56,998 nucleotides of DNA. Source: Lachnospiraceae bacterium (GTDB lineage Bacteria; Bacillota; Clostridia; Lachnospirales; Lachnospiraceae). The translations under genes were made by a program, and so were the position numbers. Below, one piece after another: positions 49,631 through 56,998 of the stretch. Position 1 is the first letter of the stretch; each line of letters opens with the position of its first letter. The DNA is taken from the NCBI GenBank assembly GCA_910576385.1, contig CAJTIR010000025.1:1-56998 (forward strand), written 5' to 3'. The notes below the pieces were generated by a model, which saw nothing but the letters and a program-made list of their open reading frames with translations, searched no databases and was not told the origin of the DNA.

Positions 49631-51184
49631 AATCGTCCCAGGCGGCTTCCCAGTGCAATCATACATTACACGATTTACCCCTTTCACTTCGTTTACAATC
49701 CGATTAGTCACTTTATTTAATATTTCCCAGGGAATCTGTGCTGCTTCTGCAGTCATAAAATCACTTGTATTTACAGCTCGTAATGCCACAGCATAATCAT
49801 AAGTTCGGAAATCTCCCATAACACCTACCGAACGCATATTTGTTAATGCTGCAAAATATTGTCCCAACTCCTTGTCCAATCCCGCCTTAGCAATTTCCTC
49901 TCTATAAATATAATCTGCATCTTGAACAATTCTTACCTTTTCCTCTGTAATTTCACCAATAATACGGATACCAAGTCCTGGTCCTGGGAATGGCTGGCGA
50001 AATACCAAATGTTCTGGTATATCAAGTTCAAGCCCTGCTTTCCGTACTTCATCTTTGAACAACATTCGTAACGGCTCAATAATCTCCTTAAAATCTACAA
50101 CATCTGGTAATCCTCCTACATTGTGGTGGGATTTGATCACTGCAGATTTTCCAAGACCAGACTCGATCACATCAGGATAGATGGTTCCTTGAACCAGATA
50201 ATCCACCGCCCCAATTTTTTTTGCTTCCTCTTCAAATACACGGATAAACTCTGCGCCAATAATCTTGCGCTTTTCTTCTGGTTCAGTGATTCCTTTTAAT
50301 TTTTCATAATATCTTTGCTGTGCATTTACACGAATAAAATTTAATTCGTATGCTCCATTGGGACCAAAAACTTCTTCCACTTCATCTCCTTCATTTTTTC
50401 TCAGGAGACCATGATCTACAAAAACACAGGTTAATTGTTTACCGACTGCTTTTGACAACAAAACTGCTGCAACTGAGGAATCCACACCACCAGACAATGC
50501 ACACAATACTTTGCCGTTTCCAATCTGTTGCCGTAAACTTTGTATGGTAGTTTCCACAAAAGAATCCATTTTCCATTCTCCTGCACAATCACAAACTTTA
50601 TAAACAAAATTTGAAAGTATCTTCATACCTTCCACAGTATGCAAAACCTCTGGATGAAACTGTGTGGCATACAATTTTCTTTCTGGACATGCCATTGCTG
50701 CTACTGGACAAGCTGGTGTATGTGCTGTAATTTTAAATCCATCTGGTATCGTTTCAATATAATCTGTATGGCTCATCCAGCCCACTGTTTTTGAAGAAAC
50801 ACCTTCAAAAATCAAATCTGAAGTATCTATCTCAATCTCAGTATGGCCATACTCACTAACTGGAGCTGTTTTTACCACGCCACCCAAAGTATATGCCATC
50901 ATTTGTGAACCATAACAGATACCTAGAATTGGAATCCCCAGATCAAAAATTTCTTTCTGATAACGAGGAGACGCCTCATCGTAAACACTATTAGGTCCCC
51001 CCGTAAAAATAATTCCTTTTGGTTTCATTGTCTTAATTTCATCCAAACTAATTGTATAAGGCTTTACTTCGCAGTACACGTTACATTCTCGTACACGCCT
51101 GGCAATAAGTTGGTTATATTGTCCACCAAAATCAAGAACAATCACTGTTTCTTTCTGCAATGTTTTCTCCTCCTGTATCTTCAT
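49619..51184 (-). CDS. guaA: GMP synthase (glutamine-hydrolysing)
   Basis: 521 residues. The N-terminal class I glutamine amidotransferase has [18 protein letters not shown] (nucleophile Cys) and FHPEVLHT (His-Glu). The ATP-pyrophosphatase has [15 protein letters not shown], and the C-terminal dimerisation domain has [16 protein letters not shown], ending [13 protein letters not shown]. It converts XMP to GMP using glutamine and ATP in the cytoplasm. It is the only clear housekeeping gene of the window, complete, with a full-length end despite the neighbouring integration. Confidence 0.97.
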   Translation of the reverse strand: MKIQEEKTLQKETVIVLDFGGQYNQLIARRVRECNVYCEVKPYTISLDEIKTMKPKGIIFTGGPNSVYDEASPRYQKEIFDLGIPILGICYGSQMMAYTLGGVVKTAPVSEYGHTEIEIDTSDLIFEGVSSKTVGWMSHTDYIETIPDGFKITAHTPACPVAAMACPERKLYATQFHPEVLHTVEGMKILSNFVYKVCDCAGEWKMDSFVETTIQSLRQQIGNGKVLCALSGGVDSSVAAVLLSKAVGKQLTCVFVDHGLLRKNEGDEVEEVFGPNGAYELNFIRVNAQQRYYEKLKGITEPEEKRKIIGAEFIRVFEEEAKKIGAVDYLVQGTIYPDVIESGLGKSAVIKSHHNVGGLPDVVDFKEIIEPLRMLFKDEVRKAGLELDIPEHLVFRQPFPGPGLGIRIIGEITEEKVRIVQDADYIYREEIAKAGLDKELGQYFAALTNMRSVGVMGDFRTYDYAVALRAVNTSDFMTAEAAQIPWEILNKVTNRIVNEVKGVNRVMYDCTGKPPGTIEFE

Positions 51185-51235
51185 ATTTGGCTATTCACAA
51201 TAAAGTATGTTTTTAAATCATACTATTTTTTCTAT

Positions 51236-51264
51236 ATTATATAGGAGTGCCTGTGCATTTACAA
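51236..51264 (-). promoter_or_regulatory. Sigma-A promoter of guaA
   Basis: On the minus strand TTGTAA (-35, 51259-51264), a 17-base spacer and TATAAT (-10, 51236-51241), about 52 bases before the guaA start. The -35 box touches the terminal repeat of the IS inserted behind it, so the insertion lies at the very edge of the promoter. Confidence 0.65.
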
Positions 51265-52735
51265 TACTACTTTACAATTTTTATTTAAACATGATAGACT
51301 AGTTTATTTTATTTGTTTTAAAACCTTAATGATAGCTTTTGATTTTATGTGTGTTTCGACTTTTTCCACGAAAAGAACATAAAATACCTGCTGGCGGATT
51401 TGTTCGCTCAGCGCGAAACGAAATTTCTGGACGCTTTCTGTCTGGTATTTGGAAAACGTCTTGTCCTGATACGGCAAAAGTTTCATTGCACAATACGCTA
51501 TGTTGATCAGATTGACAAGCGTTTCTATCCCTTTGCGGCTCCGCACCATGTAGCTGCATAATGACCAGAAGGTTTTCTGTTCGTAATAACTTACTTCGAT
51601 GTTCCACCAAAAAGCATAAAGCATTAAAGGAATGAACTGTATACGGCTGCTTCCTGTCTGGTTTAGTGGAGATTTTTCCTGCCAGGCACAGAATATCTGC
51701 AGCCGTTCAGGAAAAACTGTGCTGAAATATAAACGCCTGCAACCATTTTCCTTATCCGCTGATGTAACATATGCTAGAACGGTCCTTTTGCCAAAATTAT
51801 TTGTAAGGACACGGCGCACAGCCATGTGATAACCTCCAATTTTTTCATCAGACAGAGTAAAATCATCCTGGATGGAGAGCCTGGCGCCATACGCTGCAGG
51901 ACGTCCCCTTTTCCAGTCCTCTGTGGCGGTAAGTCATAAATGACGGAATCAAGCCTTGCATTTCCTATAAGTCCAAGGTTTTCATATTCGTCCACGATGG
52001 AAACAAGGCTCTTTTTTACATACCAACTGTCACAGAGAAGGATGACGTTTTTCTTTGTGTGGAATATAGGCATTACATGACGCACCATAGATACAGCCAG
52101 TTCCAGCTTGGATCCCTTTTTCTGCCACATGCGGTATCCAAGCGGTACGGAAAGATAGTGAATCCTGTCCTTGTTCCATACAGGGACACAGAGCATTAGG
52201 CTCACAAAACAATGTCCATTCAGGTAATTGGAGCCATTATGCGCAGCATGGTCGAAAATCTTTGAAGCATCCTCAAATTTTTTGCCGAATTTTGCATCCA
52301 TTGTATCATCCATACACAGGCAGACAGGCTGGGAGGACAATTTTTCCGGTATGAGCTTTAAAGCCATACCAGCAGTGACATTCATAAACCTGGAATAATC
52401 AGCTTTTACATAAGAACATGCATAGTAAAATGCATTCAGGGATTTTTTTGTAATCCCTGATAAAAAATGTCTGTATAGTGAACGGATGGAACCTGCCGAC
52501 TCCATAGCAAGGATAGATAACACCAGCAGAAACAGGGTTTCAATTGTTGGAGCGGAAAAAGTTTTAAAATAAATAAAAAAATAATGGTACAGTCTACCAA
52601 TTAGGTTGTTTTCGTTGTATAATAAGTCTGACGTACAAGGTCACTATCTTTCGTATAGTTTTGTGTGCAAACTTATTATACATTAGAAAGTGCCTTGTGC
52701 GTTATTTTATTTTTTCAAAAGTTGTAAAGTGGTGT
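51264..52735. mobile_element. DDE insertion sequence with 19-bp terminal repeats
   Basis: ATACTACTTTACAATTTTT (51264-51282) matches in reverse complement AAAAGTTGTAAAGTGGTGT (52717-52735) at 16 of 19 positions, giving an IS of about 1.47 kb around the frameshifted transposase. A second copy of its transposase-start end lies at 56826-56998 in opposite orientation (18 of 19 identical terminal bases). Confidence 0.75.
51304..52523 (-). pseudogene. Frameshifted DDE (IS4-like) transposase
   Basis: Two frames make up one protein. The first (from about 52523, probably starting further upstream) has catalytic-type VCLCMDDTMDAKFGKK and NVILLCDSWYVKKSLV. The second, from about 51915 to 51304, begins with RGRPAAYGARLSIQDDFTLS and contains WWNIEVSYYEQKTFW. 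The switch falls in a GGAAAAGGGG run, where one lost A would explain it. A programmed frameshift is less likely since the heptamer does not fit the usual slippery pattern. Confidence 0.7.
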
Positions 52736-53869
52736 TAAATTAACCTGTTGTGCCAGTTTATTTGACATAAAAAACTTCAACAAAATGTGCTGTTCTATAG
52801 TTGTATATGACTACGAAAGGAGACACATGATGTTGAAGCTTCAAGAGGATTATACCACTCTCACAGCAACTTTTAAAGATTTTATTTTGCTTGTTTTTAC
52901 GATTATTGATGATTTGTATCAACAGTCTGTCCCCACTTCTGTTTCACAGAGGCGAAATGTGGACACTGCAAAAATGTTTGATTCCGAAATCATCACTTTG
53001 GGTATCTGCGGCGAACTGCTTGGGATAGATTCTGAAAGCGCCTGGTATTCCTTTGTAAAGCGCAATTTTCGCCATCTCTTTCCCAGACTCTGCTGCCGCA
53101 CACGGTCCAACCGGACCAGAAGAGCCCTTTTGCAGGTGAAAGAACTGATCTGTCAAAAGCTGGTCCAGTCATTCCCAATACCATCCAGCCGTTATTTTGT
53201 GGCTGACAGCTTCCCTCTTCCGGTCTGTAAGTTTGGGCGGGCCCGGTACTGTCGTTCCTTCCGTGCAGATGGTGCAAATTATGGCAGGTGCCCTTCCAAA
53301 AAAGAGACCTATTTTGGCTTCAAGGTTCATGCCCTGGTTACCTTGGAGGGCTGCATCACAGCTTTTGAGATCACCCCGGCCTCAGTGGATGACCGGGAGG
53401 GGCTCTGGGATCTTGTACAAAACCACCTTGGTCTGGTAATCCTTGGAGATAAAGAATATACTGGGGAAGCCCTTTTCGATGAAATGCAGCAAAAAGGGAT
53501 CTGCCTGATGTCACTGAAGCCCTCTAATTATAAGAAGAACTGGCCTGCGCAAATACGTCAGCTGATTTTCCACTTCCGCCGAAGAGTGGAAACGGTATTC
53601 TCACAGCTTAGCGGGCAGCTGAATGCGGAAAGAGTACTAGCGAAAAGCTTCCGGGGATTATGCACCCGGCTGCAGAATAAAGTATTGGGTCATAACCTGT
53701 GCACGGCATTCAACAGCATATTCCAGACACCCTATGACATTGCAAAAATTAAGCAGTTAATCTTCTGAAAATTAAGTTTTTAGCATTTTGAAGGGACTTT
53801 TCGGGCTTTTTTGCCCTTTCGGTGATCTATGCAGTTTTGATTATATAAGCAGCACAACAGGTTAAATTA
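52736..53869. mobile_element. IS982-family insertion with 7-bp target duplication
   Basis: ACCTGTTGTGC (52743-52753) and its inverse GCACAACAGGT (53852-53862) form the ends. TAAATTA is duplicated immediately outside both (52736-52742 and 53863-53869). The left duplication abuts the outer end of the DDE IS, so this IS landed right beside it and later than it. The preserved duplication indicates a recent, intact insertion. Confidence 0.88.
52827..53768 (+). CDS. IS982-family transposase
   Basis: About 313 residues from the ATG at 52827, after AAAGGAG. DDE elements: YFVADSFPLPVCKFGRAR, then VILGDKEYTGEALFDEM, and RVETVFSQLSGQLNAER, typical of IS982. FRADGANYGRCPSKKETYFG, then FKVHALVT, is the family's conserved block. 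The frame is intact. Confidence 0.92.
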   Translation: MMLKLQEDYTTLTATFKDFILLVFTIIDDLYQQSVPTSVSQRRNVDTAKMFDSEIITLGICGELLGIDSESAWYSFVKRNFRHLFPRLCCRTRSNRTRRALLQVKELICQKLVQSFPIPSSRYFVADSFPLPVCKFGRARYCRSFRADGANYGRCPSKKETYFGFKVHALVTLEGCITAFEITPASVDDREGLWDLVQNHLGLVILGDKEYTGEALFDEMQQKGICLMSLKPSNYKKNWPAQIRQLIFHFRRRVETVFSQLSGQLNAERVLAKSFRGLCTRLQNKVLGHNLCTAFNSIFQTPYDIAKIKQLIF

Positions 53870-53870
53870 T

Positions 53871-54185
53871 TTATGAGTCTTTTTTGATATGTGCATAATC
53901 AATCATTCCAGGTAAAAGCCAAGCTCCTTTGATAGTACAACAAAAAATTGCCGTACCATATAATATGAATTGCAACTCAAAAGCCTCTATAATTGTTGAT
54001 AGTATTGGCATTTTACATAAAATCAAACTAAATAACCACATTACAACCCCAATTACTATTACTGCAATTGGATAAACTACGCATCTTCTTTGTTGTTCTT
54101 CAATTTCAATTCTTGTCATACACTCTTCTCTTCTAATAAGTTCTTCCCTATACTTTTCTAAATCTGAATCAAATGCATTTTTCAT
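53871..54185 (-). CDS. Small two-TM membrane protein
   Basis: 104 residues. A charged N-terminal helix (LEKYREELIRREECMTRIEI) is followed by two hydrophobic segments (YPIAVIVIGVVMWLFSLILC and FILYGTAIFCCTIKGAWLL). It ends two bases after the IS982 target duplication, so its 3' end may have been altered by the insertion. No family was recognised. Confidence 0.5.
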   Translation of the reverse strand: MKNAFDSDLEKYREELIRREECMTRIEIEEQQRRCVVYPIAVIVIGVVMWLFSLILCKMPILSTIIEAFELQFILYGTAIFCCTIKGAWLLPGMIDYAHIKKDS

Positions 54186-54369
54186 ATAAATAATACGAAA
54201 CCATGGCGGTTAGCTGATAACCCCGGCCTGCCATTCTTCCGCCCGCCACTCCCTGCCGGGTAGTCACATATAGCCATACCTTTCAAAAGAAGTCAACAAT
54301 AATAAGCCAATCCAAAATGACAAAAAATTAGCTAAATATAGGATGCATATTGTGTAATTTACAGAAAAT

Positions 54370-55620
54370 TTATGTTGCAGCGGCATTGGTTAAAATGAGC
54401 CCATATTTCTGGGCCTGTGCAATCAGTTTCATCTTTTTTGACTCATCCACGCGTTTCTGGACTTCTGCAAACCGTTCCTCATCGTATGCCTCCCCTGTGG
54501 TCAAAATATTGTAGACAATGACCAAAAGTTTATGGCCAAGGGCGATCACTGCTTTTTTCATCCCCCGCCGCTTGGACAGCCGGCAGAACCATTCCCTGAG
54601 ATAATTCTTCCTCGCCCGCGTTGCTGCCCAGGCACACTGGCATATCACGCATTTTACATAAGGGTTCCCTTTCTTTAAACGGTTTGATCTCTTCTTTCCA
54701 GCGCTCTCATTATCCCCCGGCACCACACCCGCCCAGCTACACAGATGCCCAGATGTTGGGAACATGCTCAGATCCGTCCCAAGTTCAGAAACCATAGTGA
54801 TCGCCGTCATCCCGCTGATCCCTGGGATCGTTTCCAAAAGGGCAATGCTCGCTTCATATTTTTGCGCACACGCATATATTTCTTTTTCCACATCCTCGAT
54901 CTCTTTCAGGGACTGCTCATAGTTGCGCACCAGCATGGACAGGAAAGCCCTGTCATGCCCATCCATCCTGCCATTCACGGCCTGTCTTATGACATCCAGT
55001 TTTTTCCGTGCCGTCCCATGCAGGAGGTTCAGGATCTCCCCCGGCTCAATAGATCCTGCCTCACATAACTTCCGGATCAAAGCCATCCCCGTTTTCCCAA
55101 AAATATCCGTCAAAACAGTGGAAAGTTTAAAGCCGCATGCCTGGAGCTGCTTCTCAATCCGGTTTTTATGCCCCGTCATTTCCTGTACCAGTGTCCTGCG
55201 GTACCGTGTCCAGTCGCGCAGCTCACGGATCTCCCTTGGAGGGATATAGCTTGGCTCCAGAAGCCCCGCCCGCAGGAGCCCCGCGATCCACCTGGAATCC
55301 TTAATGTCTGTTTTTTTCCCAGGCACATTTTTCATATGGTAAGGGTTTGCCACTGTTATGTTAAATTTAAAATCTTCTTCTGCCCCAGCTTCCAGGATAT
55401 TGTAGATCGGAAACCAGTAAACCCCTGTGCTTTCCATCGCGATGTCCCTGCAATTGTTTTCCTTCAGCCATCCCCTCATTTCTTCCAGCCCGGAAAGGAG
55501 CGTGGAAAACTCACGCACTTCTTCCTTCGGCTCCGTCCCCAGGCTGCCTGACAGCAGGCATGCCGCGATCATCTCCTTATGCACATCCAAGCCACAGCAC
55601 ACTTCCAATAAATCCTTCAT
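54370..55620 (-). CDS. IS110-family transposase
   Basis: 416 residues from the ATG at 55620 (GAGGAGG; the longer frame is upstream IS DNA). The DEDD domain starts CCGLDVHKEMIAACLLSG, with AMESTGVYWFPIYNIL and KTDIKDSRWIAGLLRAGLL. The C-terminal transposase-20 domain has ETIPGISGMTAITMVSELG and SWAGVVPGDNESAGKKR with catalytic Ser. IS110 enzymes are guided by a bridge RNA encoded in the element's non-coding end. The frame is intact. The ends of the IS were not resolved. Confidence 0.92.
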   Translation of the reverse strand: MKDLLEVCCGLDVHKEMIAACLLSGSLGTEPKEEVREFSTLLSGLEEMRGWLKENNCRDIAMESTGVYWFPIYNILEAGAEEDFKFNITVANPYHMKNVPGKKTDIKDSRWIAGLLRAGLLEPSYIPPREIRELRDWTRYRRTLVQEMTGHKNRIEKQLQACGFKLSTVLTDIFGKTGMALIRKLCEAGSIEPGEILNLLHGTARKKLDVIRQAVNGRMDGHDRAFLSMLVRNYEQSLKEIEDVEKEIYACAQKYEASIALLETIPGISGMTAITMVSELGTDLSMFPTSGHLCSWAGVVPGDNESAGKKRSNRLKKGNPYVKCVICQCAWAATRARKNYLREWFCRLSKRRGMKKAVIALGHKLLVIVYNILTTGEAYDEERFAEVQKRVDESKKMKLIAQAQKYGLILTNAAAT

Positions 55621-56825
55621 ATCTATCCTCCTCGCCTTTAGATCAAAAAAGTATCCGTTCAGATTTGCAGGATGGCTCATTTTGAAGGATTGGAATAATA
55701 ATACCCGTGCTATTCCTATGCAGAGATCCTGCGATAGGGCAACATGAAACTGTGCGCCAAAATGAGCCCAGCCAAGATCACTCACGAGTTCGCAACTCAG
55801 TTAAATGCCGGAATCTCCCCTGCCCTTCCAGTATAACAGCCTACGAAAACCTTGGGGAGCCGTTTCATCCGATACTGTGAAAATACTTTCATGACCAGAT
55901 CACTCATTCCTTTCGTTACACTTGGGCACAAATAGTAATGAAAAATCTTATTTTTCACACTATGCCCTCATAATTTTTTATTTTATCATACCACACAAAA
56001 TATTTCGCTGACGTATCCACAGAATCCCTCAAAAGGTTCATCAATAATAAAATCCTCAACATAAAGTTCCTAATACTGGAATATAATTGCGCTCAATTCG
56101 AATATTCCATTCTTAGTCTAAAGACATTTTAGATGTCATTTTTTCCTTTCTTACTCTAATTTTCTCTCTATAATGAACAACGAATAAAAGAAAAACTAGG
56201 ATGGATGAGTCATGTGTAATACAGGCTTAGCCTCTTGGCGGCATAATAACAGCGTAGCAGCCAATAAAACTACTACGCTTAAAAGTGTAACTTTTGGGGG
56301 CACCTCACCATGACCGTCTTTTTCCCATATTTATTCAAATTCCGTCCTAGCCGGACATTCCCAGACCCCCAGCAAACTCAGACTTTCAGGCCTTATCCTC
56401 AAAATTGCTTAACTTCGCCGCCTGGTCGGCTGCACGGAACTAACGTTGCTAAAATAACAGGCGCTGAACAAATGCTGCAATGCCCAAACGGGCTGTGTAC
56501 AAACGTTGCTATACAAAAGGCTCGGAGCAAACACAGCCATACCCCGGCAGCAGACATCTGGAAAATTCAGCTTACATGTCAAGATTCCTATAAAATATGC
56601 ACTATCCAGAATAACCTGACAATTTTCCAGTGGAAATGAAAAATATCATATAAAAACTTACTGAAAGATTATTTTTCCTATTGCTATTCCTATATATCAG
56701 TCTGTTGCTAACCAGAATGGCACAAAATATGTAATCTGCCATTTGAATCTTCTATTCGGAGATTTCTTACATTGCTTTCATCATCTGGTATTGTGACATT
56801 GAACTTATGGTTTTTATCATCAATT
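55621..56825. other. Non-coding interval, including possible IS110 bridge-RNA region
   Basis: No gene is supported. An open frame at 56310-56639 has no ribosome site and no family resemblance. The first 200 bases upstream of the IS110 gene are where IS110-group elements encode their bridge RNA. AAAATGAGCCCA occurs at 55759-55770 and again in the same orientation at 54392-54403 near the other end of the transposase gene, so it may be related to the IS ends. 56400-56560 is GC-richer and unexplained. Confidence 0.35.
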
Positions 56826-56998
56826 ACACCAGTTTACAACTTTTTTAATAAAAAAATGCCGCACAAGGCTTTCTGTTGTATAATGAATTTGACCAAAACA
56901 TTACAAAGGATAGTGACCCTGTACGACAAACTTATTATACAATGAAAAAACTTTAATTGGTAGACTTTATCATTATTTTTACAAGTATTTTGAAACCT
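56826..56998 (+). mobile_element. Second copy of the DDE IS, start only
   Basis: ACACCAGTTTACAACTTTT (56826-56844) is the terminal repeat. The following sequence, including TTGTATAATGAATTTGACC and TAATTGGTAGACTTTATCAT, matches in reverse complement the region 52570-52735. The frame YNEKTLIGRLYHYF corresponds to the transposase N-terminus. The element continues beyond the window. Confidence 0.75.

Noticed and set aside
56310-56639. 109-codon open frame on the plus strand
   Set aside because: No ribosome binding site, Pro/Cys/Thr-rich composition typical of a chance frame, and no family resemblance.
1-56998. CRISPR arrays, tRNA and rRNA genes
   Set aside because: No regularly spaced repeats, cloverleaf-like sequences or rRNA stretches were recognised in reading the window.

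Overview
The window looks like the accessory-rich chromosome of a gut Clostridia member, probably Lachnospiraceae. It carries one recognisable housekeeping gene (guaA, 49619-51184, minus), low-GC Firmicute genes with strong AGGAGG ribosome binding sites, an agr-type peptide quorum-sensing locus, and Firmicute-type mobilizable elements. Almost everything else is mobile DNA, in several nested layers. The host call is inference from gene content; no rRNA or tRNA was seen.

Region 1 (1-3212): tail of an IS66-type transposase, then an agr locus on the minus strand (response regulator, GHKL histidine kinase, AgrD pre-peptide, AgrB). Region 2 (3378-10880): an integrative mobilizable element with MOBP relaxase, MobC, candidate oriT, ParM-like actin with a putative partner, HTH proteins and a tyrosine integrase facing a degenerate att-like sequence. 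Region 3 (about 10880-22049 plus 48799-49620): a second mobilizable element with MobV relaxase, RepA-like ATPase, RHH protein, integrase and Xis. Its cargo is a MORC-like ATPase/nuclease gene, yjdF with a probable riboswitch, a methyltransferase, two GNAT acetyltransferases, an XRE regulator and a Clp-fold serine proteinase gene. It appears stacked against the 3' end of guaA.

Region 4 (22050-48798) is a 26.7-kb element inserted into that proteinase gene. The two gene halves lie 26.7 kb apart. The two junctions carry mirror-image arms (ACGTCAC-N4-GATACAA-N2-ATA) at exactly equal distance from a shared CA dinucleotide, as expected for attL/attR of a large serine recombinase. The element carries two tandem serine recombinase genes (the second with an in-frame TGA), a VirD4-like coupling ATPase with a Replic_Relax protein, two orphan DNA methyltransferases, an amidoligase/gamma-glutamylcyclotransferase module, Fic/VbhA-like toxin-antitoxin genes, a Gabija-like OLD nuclease/UvrD helicase pair at its right end, surface Ig/Fn3 proteins, and a HTH-DUF11 fusion gene. 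It also carries three scattered, gap-free cassettes of 198 nt that are nearly identical at both ends and hypervariable in between. They look like orphan variable regions of a diversity-generating retroelement, or donor cassettes for gene conversion. No reverse transcriptase or template repeat is visible here.

Region 5 (51185-56998): an IS cluster behind guaA, with a frameshifted DDE IS, an IS982-family IS carrying a 7-bp target duplication, an IS110-family transposase, and the start of a second copy of the DDE IS running off the window.
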